The notes: generated by a model from the letters alone, not told the origin. A stretch of DNA of 64,000 nt from Oceanobacillus salinisoli (GCF_009733865.1 NZ_WOFB01000017.1:62001-126000), one strand, 5' to 3'. Shown: positions 29,944-39,960, counted from the first letter of the stretch. Numbers and translations: made by a program.

Positions 29944-30990
29944 TTAAATGGTTTTGATTAATTGAAACATTGGCCACATTAGAGAGACATAAATAAAAAT
30001 GATAAAACTTCCTATAATAATAAAAAAGATGGGCTGTAACAACGTAAAGATTTTTATTGTTCTCATTTCCATTTCTTCCATTAAAACCTCAACATAGACA
30101 GAAAGGTCCATTTCCAGTGCTTGAACATCTGTATCCTTTTGAAATATAGAAATCAGCTGCCTATCTAGAAATGATAAACGGGATAAAGCATAGCTCAAAT
30201 GAATGCCCTCGTTTAACTGCGTTGTTATGAACTTTGAACAATAAGATATAATGGGTAATTTCTGCTGATTTGACATATGCTGCAGGATTTCTTTGAAGGA
30301 CATGCCTGTTTTAAGAAGAGAGCTGAAGTGGGATGCGAAAAAATATGAACTTTGCATCCGAAGATAATCCCTGTAACCAGGGATCTTTTTATACAGCTGT
30401 ATGCTTTTTTCGATTGGTATATAAGATTTGAACAATAACCAAATAAGACTTAACGTGATGAAAATTATTATACTTAAGATTAGAAAAGAACTTAGAAAAT
30501 CAATGAACATGATGGAGTAGTTAATGGATGTACTGGACTCAGATTGGAAAGTTTCCGCAAAGGAGGGAAGAACAGATTGCTTGATAATATAAAGCAATAA
30601 GGAGAAAATTACAAACAAAATGAGAGGATACCTTAAGATTTGCTTAAACTTTCTCGCGTTAGTCATACGCTGTTGAAACATATTGATACACTTTTCTAAA
30701 CTTCCCTCCAGATCATTGTTGGCTCGTATAAAATATAAAAAGGAAGTAATGGTGTGATGAAAATGAGCTTTTTCAAATGCCTGATCTATCGTATCTCCGT
30801 TTTTTAAGGCATTGATAACAATGGATGCCGATGCTGACAAATGTCTGTCCCATTTTATCTTATCCAATGCTTGAAGAATTGGATATCCATTTTTCAGTAA
30901 TCGCAACAATCGCTGCAGAAATCTCAACTGTTCTTCTTTATTCATTCGTAACTTGGTATTCGAATAGAACTTTTTCAGAAATAAATCCAT
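29944..30990 (-). CDS. comGB: Competence pseudopilus membrane protein ComGB
   Basis: A 348-residue polytopic inner-membrane protein of the type II secretion F / PilC family, platform of the transformation pilus. Two GspF domains are visible: N-terminal (LRFLQRLLRLLKNGYPILQALDKI) and C-terminal (YFFASHFSSLLKTGMSFKEIL), with membrane segments near residues 125-150, 165-190 and 320-345. Start ATG 30990, inside the end of comGA. The operon continues into comGC, which is broken by the prophage. Confidence 0.93.
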   Translation of the reverse strand: MDLFLKKFYSNTKLRMNKEEQLRFLQRLLRLLKNGYPILQALDKIKWDRHLSASASIVINALKNGDTIDQAFEKAHFHHTITSFLYFIRANNDLEGSLEKCINMFQQRMTNARKFKQILRYPLILFVIFSLLLYIIKQSVLPSFAETFQSESSTSINYSIMFIDFLSSFLILSIIIFITLSLIWLLFKSYIPIEKSIQLYKKIPGYRDYLRMQSSYFFASHFSSLLKTGMSFKEILQHMSNQQKLPIISYCSKFITTQLNEGIHLSYALSRLSFLDRQLISIFQKDTDVQALEMDLSVYVEVLMEEMEMRTIKIFTLLQPIFFIIIGSFIIFIYVSLMWPMFQLIKTI

Positions 30991-31963
30991 ATGCGTATGC
31001 CTTCTTTCTTAAGTGCTGAAATGACTGAAAATCCGTCAAATGGTTTAAATCACCACCTTTCAGTACATTGTCAAGAAGCCTTCCATCCAATAGTTCTAAT
31101 ATTGCAGCGCGTCTGGTTATTTGATCATTTATCGTTAAAGGCAATAATTGAATAGCCGCTACAGCGATAAGGGACTGCTGCAAATCTATTTGTTTTATTT
31201 CCATATCCTGCAGACGATGAATAGTACCAACCGCATTTTTAGCATGTAATGTGCTCATTACCAAATGGCCGGTTAAAGCAGCTTCAAAGGCAAACTTTGC
31301 TGTATATTTATCACGAATCTCTCCAATCATAAGGATATCAGGATCATGCCTTAGTGCAGCTTTTAATCCTGATTGATAGGAAATACCTGCTTTTTCATTT
31401 ACCTGAACTTGAAGAATATCCTTTACTTCTTTCTCAATCGGATCCTCCAAAGAAATCGTTTGATAAGAATTTTCCTTTAGTAAAGCATGTAGCAGTGCAT
31501 ATAACGTTGTGGTCTTTCCACTGCCAGTTGGTCCTGTAAAAAGTATAATTCCAGAACGTTTTTGGATCCATTGTTTGATTTTTTTATATTGATAAGGGAA
31601 TAGAAAAAGATTTTTCAGGTTATAGCTTTGGGTTTGTGGAAGAACTCGAATGGCTAGGCTCTCTAAATGATGAGTAGGAAGTGTGGATAGTCTAAGTGAG
31701 TAAAAATCATCTCCCTGTTGGTGTTCAATGATTCCGTTTTGAGGTTTTCTCGTTTCTCCAATATCCATGCCTGAAGTAAACTTATAAAAGGTAAGAAGTA
31801 GCTGGTACTGGTTCATGGAAATATTTTTGTATAAGATTCGTTTACCATGGATTCGAAAGTAAATAGCTGTTTGGGAAGTAAATGGATAGAAATGAATGTC
31901 AGATGCATGATGTCCGAAGGCTCCTTTTAATATAGTGGCAGAAAGCGATGAAGCAGAACTCAA
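30938..31963 (-). CDS. comGA: Competence traffic ATPase ComGA
   Basis: A 341-residue GspE/PilB-type ATPase that powers the transformation pilus. Motifs: SDIHFYPF at the N-terminus, Walker A LFTGPTGSGKTTTLYALL (about residues 140-157), Asp box ISLEDPIE, Walker B-like DPDILMIGEIRD, and GHLVMSTLHAKNA. TTG 31963 is the start, 11 bases after AAGGAG; the ATG further upstream stops at once. Overlaps comGB by 53 bases. First gene of the comG operon. A TGTCGAA sequence lies 46 bases upstream (32009-32015). Confidence 0.94.
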   Translation of the reverse strand: MSSASSLSATILKGAFGHHASDIHFYPFTSQTAIYFRIHGKRILYKNISMNQYQLLLTFYKFTSGMDIGETRKPQNGIIEHQQGDDFYSLRLSTLPTHHLESLAIRVLPQTQSYNLKNLFLFPYQYKKIKQWIQKRSGIILFTGPTGSGKTTTLYALLHALLKENSYQTISLEDPIEKEVKDILQVQVNEKAGISYQSGLKAALRHDPDILMIGEIRDKYTAKFAFEAALTGHLVMSTLHAKNAVGTIHRLQDMEIKQIDLQQSLIAVAAIQLLPLTINDQITRRAAILELLDGRLLDNVLKGGDLNHLTDFQSFQHLRKKAYAYGFISEKVLFEYQVTNE

Positions 31964-32125
31964 TCCATTGTCAACTCCTTCATGATTTAATTTTTCTACA
32001 TCACTTTATTCGACACTGTTCTTCAAACTCCTTCTTTTTTCGCAACATTTTTTTAAAATTTTTTTGAATATATTTTTATGGATTGGTTTAATCTAATAAT
32101 ACATAGGGAGAATGAGGTGAAGAGG

Positions 32126-32305
32126 ATGTCTGGTAATGATTATTTAAAATATGTTACCGAACAAGTTGTTTCTTATTTGGATTTACCGACAGAGGAAAGA
32201 AGAAAGCGAAAATTAGAACAAAAGAAAGCACCAGGAGGATTATCCAATCGGTGGTTTGGTGTCCTGCCATTTGTAATAAAATCTTTAAGAAAAAAGGCAG
32301 AATAG
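32126..32305 (+). CDS. yqzE: YqzE family protein
   Basis: A 59-residue basic protein matching YqzE: SGNDYLKYVTEQVVSYLDLP then a Lys/Arg-rich middle and NRWFGVLPFVIKSL at the end. Unknown function; in B. subtilis it lies at the end of the comG operon. Here it is upstream of comGA and divergent. ATG 32126 is preferred (AGGTGAAGAGG in front); a GTG nine bases earlier is possible. Confidence 0.72.
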   Translation: MSGNDYLKYVTEQVVSYLDLPTEERRKRKLEQKKAPGGLSNRWFGVLPFVIKSLRKKAE

Positions 32306-32331
32306 CTGCATATCGGCTATTCTGCCTTTTT
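32296..32331. terminator. Bidirectional terminator between yqzE and yqhG
   Basis: GGCAGAATAGC/GCTATTCTGCC stem flanked by A5 and T5, serving both convergent genes. Confidence 0.85.
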
Positions 32332-32353
32332 CATACATAAGGAACATATTTGT

Positions 32354-33127
32354 TTATTCTGTTAAATAAAACAAGCCACCGTTTATCACTTCGCAGGAAA
32401 TGACAGGCTGGTATCTTTCTTTGATTTCTTCTATTTCTTTTTGCATTTGTTCCTCTTCTTCGGTACGCCCTTCATAAAAATGTTTTAGTGTTTGAATCTC
32501 TTCATGTAATGTTTCAATGGATTCTTCCGCCCACCCGTGGGTTTGATTTTCGAGATAATTGGATATTACAGCCTCAATTCTTTTGTATCCACTTTGCAGT
32601 CTGATAAGGGGGGAGATGGTGTAGCAATAATCAGAAATGGCCGTCTGTAAAGGCAGTTCTTTTAAGTAATCCATCATTTCTAGACGCATTTTTCCGTTAA
32701 CAAGCTGAAGACCAATAGAAATTACTTCATCCTTTTTATGTTTTCCTTTGTAACTGATTTTTAAATTGACGACGAGCCAGGGATACATAGCAGTGTTTTT
32801 GTCTGCAGACACCTTTTGAAATAGTCTGGTGAATTTTTCATTTTCTTTAAGATGGTTGATTATTTGCTGTAACCTTGGACTTCCAAAATGAACCCAATCT
32901 CCTTTCTCTTCTCTTTTTTCAGGATTGGTTATTAAGGTGAGTTGCATTGGTTCTCCCTTTTGTCCAATCTTTTTAATATAGTGCCAATAAAAAGGGCGAT
33001 TCATTAAGGCGCGATCCATTTCTTCCGTCAACTGAATTTTTAACAATCCATCTTCGTTCTCTAAAATTTCACATCGATGAAATATAAAGTAATTCTGTAA
33101 AAAATTTTCCAAATTAGCTATAGCCAT
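32354..33127 (-). CDS. yqhG: YqhG family protein
   Basis: A 257-residue soluble protein of the conserved Bacillaceae YqhG family; function unknown. Starts MAIANLENFLQNYFIFHRC; contains HWVHFGSPRLQQI-type motif (DWVHFGSPRLQQIINHL). A C-terminal charged coiled coil lies near residues 205-240. Its start overlaps the end of yqhH by 14 bases, and the pair is conserved, so the product probably works with the YqhH helicase. Confidence 0.9.
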   Translation of the reverse strand: MAIANLENFLQNYFIFHRCEILENEDGLLKIQLTEEMDRALMNRPFYWHYIKKIGQKGEPMQLTLITNPEKREEKGDWVHFGSPRLQQIINHLKENEKFTRLFQKVSADKNTAMYPWLVVNLKISYKGKHKKDEVISIGLQLVNGKMRLEMMDYLKELPLQTAISDYCYTISPLIRLQSGYKRIEAVISNYLENQTHGWAEESIETLHEEIQTLKHFYEGRTEEEEQMQKEIEEIKERYQPVISCEVINGGLFYLTE

Positions 33128-34769
33128 AACTTTGCTCCCCTTGTGTTTCGTCTATTGAGTTTTGGATAATGCTAGTTAAGTTATCCAGTTTAATCTTTAC
33201 TTCACCAGCCGAAGTGGATTCATTATAAATGTTTTCCAATTCCGATTCCATACTGGAAATATTTAGTTCTGATAAAATAGCATCCAGATTGCCGATAACT
33301 TGTTCAAACAAATTAATCTTTTCATATAACAGTGTCATAATATGTTCTTCAATAGTTCCTTTGGTTGCAAAATTATAAATATGGACATCTTTTTCCTGAC
33401 CATAGCGGTGAATACGTCCAATTCGCTGTTCTAACCGCATAGGATTCCACGGCAGGTCATAATTAATCAAGTGATTGCAAAATTGAAGGTTGATACCTTC
33501 CCCACCTGCTTCTGTTGCAATCAGTACTTGTGCATGGTTTTGAAACAGTTGTCTCATCCAGTCTTTTTTACCGCGTTTAAATCCTCCACGGAATGGAACA
33601 GAGGAGATACCATGTTGCTTTAAATACCACTGAAGATATAATTGGCTTGCACGATATTCGGTAAACACAATCACTTTCTCATCACCAAACTGTTTAATTA
33701 TTTCCACTAATTTCTCGGCTTTAGCATGATGGGGGAGTTGTTCAATTTTAGAAATAATTGGCTGAATCTGTGACTCTCCATTTCCTTCATCCATTAATTT
33801 TTTTAAAGAAAGGTAACACGCTTCTCTGGATGAGCATATTTCTCTCAAAAAAGTAATCTTTGAAAAACTGGAGAATGTCGAAGCGGTTTCCTCCAGGTCT
33901 TGGTATACTTCTTTTTCTTCAGGTTTAAAGTCTATCCACACTGTTTCAATATTACGTTTTGTATTATTTAAAGTAGTATTTTTTCTCGTATTACGAATCA
34001 TTACCTTTTGAATCAGTTGTTTTAAATAGGCATCCTGTTTGATTTGATTACGGCCTTTTCCATAATTCTCCAAAAAGGATTCATAGTTTCCTAAATGCCC
34101 CGGTTTTAATATTGAAATTAAATTAAAGATTTCAATTAGGCGGTTCTGTACTGGGGTTGCTGTTAACAGTAAGCAATATTTTTTCTTTAAAGAGCGAACA
34201 AATTCATAGTTTTTGGTTTTATGATTTTTAAGTTTATGTGCTTCATCAATTAAAATAAAATCATATTCAATATCCAGGATTTTTTCCCGATGTGGAGAAC
34301 GCTTGGCCGTATCCAATGAAGAAATAATAATGTTCTGGTCCCAATTATAATTTTTTCGATGGGCAATGGCTGGAATATAAAACTTCTCATTCAACTCTCG
34401 AACCCATTGATTAACGAGGGACGCAGGAACTAAAATAAGTGCGTTCTTAACTAAACCACGAATCATATACTCTTTTAATATCAAGCCAGCTTCAATCGTT
34501 TTTCCTAAACCGACTTCATCTGCTAATATGGCTCTTCCATTCATCGTTTCTATCACTTGTTCCGCAGCATCAATTTGATGATCCAGAAATTGAATGTGTG
34601 GCAAATATTCGAGTGCACGTAACCCTTTAAATTCTGGAGTCATCGTTGTAAGTTCTGCTTGATAGGCCATAGAGAAAAGTTCCCAGCTGGAATATGGTCC
34701 ATCATTTTCCAAGGTTGATTCTAATTCCGCTATAAAATTCGAATCCTTTTGTATTTCAATAGAATCCAT
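33114..34769 (-). CDS. yqhH: SNF2-type DEAD/DEAH helicase YqhH
   Basis: A 551-residue SF2 ATPase. Motif I ILADEVGLGKTIEAGLIL (about residues 76-93), motif II FILIDEAHKLKN, motif III LLLTATPVQN, motif V ATEAGGEGINLQ, motif VI QRIGRIHRYGQ. Matches RapA/SNF2-like proteins that move along duplex DNA or remodel protein-DNA complexes. No extra DNA-binding domain, normal for YqhH. Start ATG 34769 behind AGGGAG. Transcribed away from the glycine operon. Confidence 0.93.
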   Translation of the reverse strand: MDSIEIQKDSNFIAELESTLENDGPYSSWELFSMAYQAELTTMTPEFKGLRALEYLPHIQFLDHQIDAAEQVIETMNGRAILADEVGLGKTIEAGLILKEYMIRGLVKNALILVPASLVNQWVRELNEKFYIPAIAHRKNYNWDQNIIISSLDTAKRSPHREKILDIEYDFILIDEAHKLKNHKTKNYEFVRSLKKKYCLLLTATPVQNRLIEIFNLISILKPGHLGNYESFLENYGKGRNQIKQDAYLKQLIQKVMIRNTRKNTTLNNTKRNIETVWIDFKPEEKEVYQDLEETASTFSSFSKITFLREICSSREACYLSLKKLMDEGNGESQIQPIISKIEQLPHHAKAEKLVEIIKQFGDEKVIVFTEYRASQLYLQWYLKQHGISSVPFRGGFKRGKKDWMRQLFQNHAQVLIATEAGGEGINLQFCNHLINYDLPWNPMRLEQRIGRIHRYGQEKDVHIYNFATKGTIEEHIMTLLYEKINLFEQVIGNLDAILSELNISSMESELENIYNESTSAGEVKIKLDNLTSIIQNSIDETQGEQSYGYS

Positions 34770-34832
34770 ATAATACTCCCTCTTTTTAGTAATAAAATTT
34801 GGATTTACTATATCTTTTTCTGTTAAATGTGG

Positions 34833-34838
34833 TATAAT
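34833..34838 (+). promoter_or_regulatory. Likely -10 of gcv promoter
   Basis: TATAAT in the context TGTGGTATAAT, about 70 bases before the riboswitch; the -35 is weak. Confidence 0.55.
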
Positions 34839-34904
34839 ACAAAAATAAATTAAGGATTTATCAATACTGCATATTTAGTATAACCAACAATTCTTCATAA
34901 TATG

Positions 34905-35256
34905 ATGCGGATGATTACAAGGGGAGAGTTTACTAATGTAGTAACGCCGAAGGAGCAAGCACTAAAGCGAATCTCTCAGGCAAACAGACTCTTGTGGGAC
35001 GCAACTCTGGAGAGAGTTTACTTTATACTTTTAGGAGGGTATAAAATTTTAGCAAAGAAGTGGATTTGACGTAGCTAAAATTTTAACGTGCCAAGTATAA
35101 GAAAAATACCACATTCGCTAAAAGACGAGCGGATGCGAGTTTTTCTATTGTAAACCACCTACGAAGCAAGTATTTACATCATACTGACTGTGTAAATATG
35201 CAACTTTCTGGTTGAAGGACAGAGATTTCTTTTATGGGAAATCTCTGTCCTTTTGG
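34905..35256 (+). promoter_or_regulatory. Tandem glycine riboswitch with terminator, second aptamer invaded by a repeat
   Basis: Aptamer I (34905-35015) shows the class hallmarks GGGGAGAG, CGCCGAAGGAGCAAGC, GAATCTCTCAGGCAAA and GACGCAACTCTGGAGAG. Aptamer II is recognised by its hairpin arms GTTTAC (35016-35021) and GTAAAC (35150-35155), CACCTACGAAGCAAG and the AACTTTCTGGTTGAAGGACAGAGA end. Its loop, normally a few bases, holds a 117-bp R1 repeat. The platform is GGACAGAGATTTC/GAAATCTCTGTCC with a short T-run (35217-35256). In this class glycine binding prevents termination and turns on gcvT-gcvPA-gcvPB. Confidence 0.93.
35031..35147 (+). repeat. R1 repeat copy A, inside the riboswitch
   Basis: About 117 bp, TTAGGAGG ... 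TTTTTCTA, closely similar to copies at 46034, 46253 and 49603. It contains an 11-bp perfect stem, AAAATTTTAGC (35043-35053) with GCTAAAATTTT (35074-35084), and a second hairpin (TTCGCT/AGCGGA with outer GAAAAA/TTTTTC). When transcribed it would fold on its own as an extension of the aptamer II hairpin. Confidence 0.85.
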
Positions 35257-35323
35257 TGTATCAGAATGAAGTTATCCATTAAGTTCAAATAGCAACAGAA
35301 TCTAGTACAAAGGAGAGGATGGC

Positions 35324-36439
35324 ATGAGTGAATTAAAACGAACACCATTGTATTCGGAATATGAGAAGCACGGTGCCAAAATAATCGATTTCGGCGACTG
35401 GGAGTTACCTGTACAATTCTCGAGTATTAAGGAAGAGCACGCAACAACCAGAACAAAAGCCGGATTATTTGATGTATCCCATATGGGGGAAATAACCGTT
35501 AAAGGACCGAAAAGTGTAGAGTTTTTACAAAAGGTTACAACAAATGATGTATCCAAACTATCTCCAAACCGTGCTCAATATACGATTATGTGTTATGAAG
35601 ATGGGGGCACAGTGGACGATTTAATTATTTATATGATGGATGATAACGATTATTTATTAGTAGTTAATGCAGCAAATACAGATAAAGATTTTGCCTGGTT
35701 AACGAAAAATAACACATATCTTAAAGAAGAAGTACAGCTGCAGAATGTATCTGATAATTTTGTTCAATTAGCACTGCAGGGACCTAATTCAGAAGAAATA
35801 CTGCAAGATCTTACAACGACGGATTTGAGTGAGATTAAATTTTTTGGTTTTAACAGCGAAGTATATTTCTCTGGAATAGAAATTCCTGCTATTGTATCCA
35901 GAACAGGATATACAGGAGAAGATGGATTTGAAATTTATATTGACCAATCAGAGGGTCCAAAACTTTGGAATGCCATCCTGGATCCAGGTAAAAAGAGCGG
36001 TGTTCAGCCGATAGGACTTGGGGCAAGAGATACACTAAGGCTTGAAGCCAACTTAGCACTCTACGGCCAAGAACTGACTAAGGATATTTCTCCCATTGAA
36101 GCGGGATTGAAATTTGCTGTTAAAGTAGGCAAAGATAGTGATTTTATAGGCAAGGAAGCATTACAAAACCAAATCAATAATGGACCAGAGCGGAGGCTTG
36201 TCGGTATTGAAATGGTCGATAAAGGAATTCCACGTCATGGATACGACATATTAAAAGGCGAGGAAAGGATTGGTTTTGTAACATCCGGAACCCAATCACC
36301 AACTTTACAAAAAAATATCGGGTTAGCGTTAGTAAAAGCAGAACATTCAAGTGTTGGAACAGAGTTATTCGTTCAAGTCCGCAAACGTACATTAAGAGCA
36401 AAAGTTATACCGACACCATTTTATAAACGAAATAAATAG
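35324..36439 (+). CDS. gcvT: Aminomethyltransferase, glycine cleavage T protein
   Basis: A 371-residue folate-dependent enzyme that takes the aminomethyl group from the H protein, releases ammonia and makes methylene-tetrahydrofolate. Recognised by HGAKIIDFGDWELPVQF, LFDVSHMGEI (catalytic Asp region), GYTGEDGFEIY and GARDTLRLEA. Start ATG 35324 behind AAAGGAGAGG. First gene after the glycine riboswitch and 12 bases before gcvPA. Confidence 0.96.
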   Translation: MSELKRTPLYSEYEKHGAKIIDFGDWELPVQFSSIKEEHATTRTKAGLFDVSHMGEITVKGPKSVEFLQKVTTNDVSKLSPNRAQYTIMCYEDGGTVDDLIIYMMDDNDYLLVVNAANTDKDFAWLTKNNTYLKEEVQLQNVSDNFVQLALQGPNSEEILQDLTTTDLSEIKFFGFNSEVYFSGIEIPAIVSRTGYTGEDGFEIYIDQSEGPKLWNAILDPGKKSGVQPIGLGARDTLRLEANLALYGQELTKDISPIEAGLKFAVKVGKDSDFIGKEALQNQINNGPERRLVGIEMVDKGIPRHGYDILKGEERIGFVTSGTQSPTLQKNIGLALVKAEHSSVGTELFVQVRKRTLRAKVIPTPFYKRNK

Positions 36440-36451
36440 GAGGTTATCATA

Positions 36452-37801
36452 ATGGAATTTCGTTATTTACCAATGACTGAATCTGACAAAAAAGAAATGC
36501 TGACAGTCATCGGAGCTTCATCGACAGACGAATTATTTTCAGATATTCCTGAATCGATTCGACTTCGTGAAGATTTAAAACTAAAGAAACCTGCAAATGA
36601 GTACCAATTAAAAAAAGAATTAACAGAAATGGCACGAAAAAATGTAAATGTAAAAGAATATACGTCCTTTTTAGGTGCGGGTGTCTATGATCACCACATT
36701 CCTTCTATTGTTGATCATGTCATTTCCCGGTCGGAATTTTACACTGCTTATACTCCATATCAACCAGAAATTTCTCAAGGAGAACTTCAAGCCATCTTTG
36801 AATTTCAAACGATGATTTCTGAATTGACAGGAATGCCTGTTGCGAATTCTTCCATGTATGATGGTGGCACTGCTTTAGCAGAGGCAGTAAACTTAAGCGC
36901 GGCGCAAACGAGAAGAAAAAAAATTCTTGTATCCAAAACGGTTCATCCGGAATCTCGTGCAGTGGTAGAAACGTATGCTAAAGGACAAAATTTGGATATT
37001 GTGGAAATCGAAGCCGAAGATGGAATAACGAGTTTAAGTGAAATAGAAAAGCATTTAGATGAAAATACAGCCAGTGTTGTTATTCAATATCCAAACTTTT
37101 TTGGACAAATAGAACCTTTAGCAAAAATCAACAACCTAATAAAAGAGCAGAAGAAAACAATGTTTATCGTTTCCAGTAATCCGCTTGCACTAGGTTATTT
37201 AACGCCTCCAGGAGAGTTCGGAGCAGATATTGTGGTAGGAGATACCCAAGTGTTTGGAATCCCGGCTCAATTTGGCGGTCCACACTGTGGATATTTCGCA
37301 ACGACAAGTAAATTAATGCGAAAGATTCCAGGGCGTTTAGTCGGGCAAACCACCGATGAAAATGGGATAAGAGGTTATGTTCTCACCCTTCAAGCAAGAG
37401 AACAACATATTAGAAGGGAAAAAGCGACATCAAATATTTGCTCCAACCAAGCATTAAATGCACTTGCCAGCTCGGTTGCAATGAGTTCGATTGGGAAACA
37501 GGGCTTAAAAATAATGGCTGCCCTAAATATGAAAAAGGCTAGATATGCAAAACATAAATTAGAAGAAGCAAATATAGAAGTAGTATTTAAGACTCCGTTC
37601 TTTAACGAAATAGTGATTAAGCTTTCTAAACCAGTTTCCAATGTAAATCAGAAGTTATTAGATAAAGGAATCATCGGAGGCTATGATTTGGGTCAGGTTT
37701 ATCCTAAACTTGAAAATCACATGCTGGTTGCTGTCACAGAAATTCGTACAAAAGATGAGATTGACAAATTTGTCAAAGAATTGGGGGATATTAATGGCTA
37801 A
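36452..37801 (+). CDS. gcvPA: Glycine dehydrogenase (decarboxylating) subunit 1
   Basis: A 449-residue half of the two-part P protein, which decarboxylates glycine with PLP. Typical segments: [70 protein letters not shown]. This half lacks the PLP lysine, which is in gcvPB. Start ATG 36452 behind TAGGAGG. Overlaps gcvPB by eight bases. Confidence 0.96.
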   Translation: MEFRYLPMTESDKKEMLTVIGASSTDELFSDIPESIRLREDLKLKKPANEYQLKKELTEMARKNVNVKEYTSFLGAGVYDHHIPSIVDHVISRSEFYTAYTPYQPEISQGELQAIFEFQTMISELTGMPVANSSMYDGGTALAEAVNLSAAQTRRKKILVSKTVHPESRAVVETYAKGQNLDIVEIEAEDGITSLSEIEKHLDENTASVVIQYPNFFGQIEPLAKINNLIKEQKKTMFIVSSNPLALGYLTPPGEFGADIVVGDTQVFGIPAQFGGPHCGYFATTSKLMRKIPGRLVGQTTDENGIRGYVLTLQAREQHIRREKATSNICSNQALNALASSVAMSSIGKQGLKIMAALNMKKARYAKHKLEEANIEVVFKTPFFNEIVIKLSKPVSNVNQKLLDKGIIGGYDLGQVYPKLENHMLVAVTEIRTKDEIDKFVKELGDING

Positions 37802-39257
37802 TCAAGACTTTCCATTAATTTTTGAACGCAGTAAAGAAGGAAGAACAGGCTACAGTTTACCGGATTTAGATGTACCGGAAATAGAGTTGGAAAACGAATT
37901 GGAAGACGTCTATATCCGTAAAACAGCACCTGATTTACCGGAAGTTAGCGAATTAGATATCATGAGGCATTATACAGGACTTTCCAATCGAAATTATGGG
38001 GTAGATTCCGGATTTTATCCATTAGGATCCTGTACGATGAAATATAATCCGAAAATCAATGAAGATGCAGCAAGGTTAGAAGGCTTTAGTCATATTCATC
38101 CATATCAGGCTCCTGAAACAGTTCAGGGTGCAATGGAAATGATGTATGACTTACAAACAGCCCTAAAGGAAATTACTGGTATGTATGAAATTTCCCTTCA
38201 GTCTGCAGCAGGGGCTCATGGGGAATGGACGGCATTAATGATGATTCGAGCATTCCATGAGGCTAATGGTGATTTTGACCGTACGAAAGTTATTGTACCT
38301 GACTCTGCTCATGGTACAAATCCTGCATCAGCAGTTGTTGCCGGTTTTGAAGCGGTCACGGTTAAGTCTAATGAAAATGGTTTAGTGGACTTAAAGGATT
38401 TGAAACGTGTAGTTGGGAATGATACAGCAGCATTAATGCTGACTAATCCAAATACTCTCGGATTATTTGAAACGGAAATTAAGGAAATGGCGCATATTGT
38501 TCATAAAGCAGGCGGAAAGCTTTACTATGATGGTGCTAATCTGAATGCGATTATGGGATATGCAAGACCTGGGGATATGGGATTTGATGCAGTACATTTA
38601 AATCTTCATAAAACATTCACCGGTCCACATGGTGGTGGTGGCCCTGGGTCTGGCCCTGTTGGTGTAGCCAAAGAATTGGAACCATTTTTACCAAAGCCAG
38701 TTCTAACGAAGAAAGAGGATCAATATATTTTTGATAATAACAGGCCACACTCGATTGGTAGAGTGAAACCATACTATGGTAACTTCGGAATCAATCTTCG
38801 TGCCTATACGTATATTCGAACGATGGGCGCAGAGGGACTTAAGAAGGTTAGTGAATATGCTGTTCTTAATGCAAATTATATGATGAGAAGGTTGGAGAAA
38901 GCATATGACTTACCATATTCACAGCATTGTAAACATGAGTTTGTGTTATCTGGAAGAAAACAGAAGAAGTTAGGTGTAAGAACACTGGATATAGCCAAGC
39001 GTCTTTTGGATTTTAATTATCATCCACCTACTATTTACTTCCCATTGAACGTAGAGGAAGCAATGATGGTGGAGCCTACGGAAACAGAGTCCAAAGAAAC
39101 GTTGGATGACTTTATTAATACGATGCTTACCATTGCGAAAGAGGCAGAAGATCAACCGGAAATTGTTCAGGAAGCACCACATAACACCATCGTTAAACGG
39201 ATGGATGAAACAACAGCAGCAAGGAAACCAATATTAAGATACTATCGCAGTAATTAA
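37794..39257 (+). CDS. gcvPB: Glycine dehydrogenase (decarboxylating) subunit 2
   Basis: A 487-residue PLP-binding half of the P protein. The PLP lysine is in [19 protein letters not shown]; other marks are [14 protein letters not shown] and [16 protein letters not shown]. Start ATG 37794 behind GGGGGAT, the normal N-terminus ([13 protein letters not shown]); longer upstream options overlap gcvPA heavily. Operon ends in the terminator at 39262-39292. The H protein gene is elsewhere, as usual. Confidence 0.96.
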   Translation: MANQDFPLIFERSKEGRTGYSLPDLDVPEIELENELEDVYIRKTAPDLPEVSELDIMRHYTGLSNRNYGVDSGFYPLGSCTMKYNPKINEDAARLEGFSHIHPYQAPETVQGAMEMMYDLQTALKEITGMYEISLQSAAGAHGEWTALMMIRAFHEANGDFDRTKVIVPDSAHGTNPASAVVAGFEAVTVKSNENGLVDLKDLKRVVGNDTAALMLTNPNTLGLFETEIKEMAHIVHKAGGKLYYDGANLNAIMGYARPGDMGFDAVHLNLHKTFTGPHGGGGPGSGPVGVAKELEPFLPKPVLTKKEDQYIFDNNRPHSIGRVKPYYGNFGINLRAYTYIRTMGAEGLKKVSEYAVLNANYMMRRLEKAYDLPYSQHCKHEFVLSGRKQKKLGVRTLDIAKRLLDFNYHPPTIYFPLNVEEAMMVEPTETESKETLDDFINTMLTIAKEAEDQPEIVQEAPHNTIVKRMDETTAARKPILRYYRSN

Positions 39258-39261
39258 TAAT

Positions 39262-39292
39262 AAGGCCTAAGGTTTATGAACCTTAGGCCTTA
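39262..39292 (+). terminator. Terminator of gcv operon
   Basis: AAGGCCTAAGG/CCTTAGGCCTT stem, then TATTTCTTTATTT. Confidence 0.88.
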
Positions 39293-39304
39293 TTTCTTTA
39301 TTTG

Positions 39305-39362
39305 TTAGGAAAGGATAAGAAAAGCGAACCCATTCACAAGTGGAACAAGTTCGCTTTTCTAA
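39305..39362. repeat. R1-related short hairpin element
   Basis: 58 bp with the R1 ends (TTAGGAAAG ... CTTTTCTAA) and a 12-bp stem AGAAAAGCGAAC/GTTCGCTTTTCT. Looks like an internally deleted R1; may also act as terminator for yqhL. Confidence 0.65.
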
Positions 39363-39365
39363 TGT

Positions 39366-39740
39366 TTATCTTCCTACTTTTATCTTACCAGTCCATTTTT
39401 TAAATCCGCCTTTTAGCTGATAAATATCCTTATACCCTTTTTTGTGGAGTAATTGTGCTGCTCTAGCAGATCTTGAACCGCTCTGACAATATAGATAGAC
39501 TGGTTTATCTTCACGCATTTCCACTAATCGCTGTTTCATTTGAGTGACAGGAATGTTTCGCGCTCCAAGAATATGTCCACGTTCAAACTCCTGTGGTTCA
39601 CGGACATCAATTAGCTGTGCTTTCCGGTAGCCCTTTACGAATTCATCCTCAGTAAGTGTTTTTAAGTAGGCACGTTGCCGATAGTAACGAAATATAGTGA
39701 CAGCTAGAATAATTAGTAGAGCAATAATTAAGATTTCCAT
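39366..39740 (-). CDS. yqhL: Membrane-anchored rhodanese YqhL
   Basis: A 124-residue protein: one N-terminal membrane segment (EILIIALLIILAVTIF) and a rhodanese domain with QLIDVREPQEFERGHI and the active-site Cys in YLYCQSGSRSARAA. It moves sulfane sulfur; the exact acceptor is unknown. Start ATG 39740 behind CGGGGGAAA. Transcribed convergently to the gcv operon, as in B. subtilis. Confidence 0.93.
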   Translation of the reverse strand: MEILIIALLIILAVTIFRYYRQRAYLKTLTEDEFVKGYRKAQLIDVREPQEFERGHILGARNIPVTQMKQRLVEMREDKPVYLYCQSGSRSARAAQLLHKKGYKDIYQLKGGFKKWTGKIKVGR

Positions 39741-39799
39741 TTTTTTCCCCCGTCTTTCACAAGTGTACATTACTTATTATATGTTGAATTAGCTATTTT

Positions 39800-39960
39800 T
39801 TAAAGCGATAAGAAAGTATAATTTTTTTGACTTTATGTCTAACCACCTGCGCTAAAGCTATAGCGAGACTTCCCTCACAACTATGCAATAAACTCAACAG
39901 CGACTCTCATATTTGAGGTTGTCTTGGTGTTGTCATAAAATGTCGAATTCGCAACCCTTA
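39800..39960. repeat. Degenerate palindromic repeat (R4-like)
   Basis: AAGAAAGTATAATTTTTTTGAC...GTCTAACCACC...GCGAGACTTCCCTCAC resembles the repeat at 42870-43060 (GTCTAGCTCCATCGCC...GCGGACTTCCCTCAC) but is decayed. No gene seen in 39741-40040. Confidence 0.5.

Noticed and set aside
32016-32100. ComK (K-box) site before comGA
   Set aside because: Many A and T runs, but no clear pair of AAAA-N5-TTTT boxes at the right spacing could be picked by eye.
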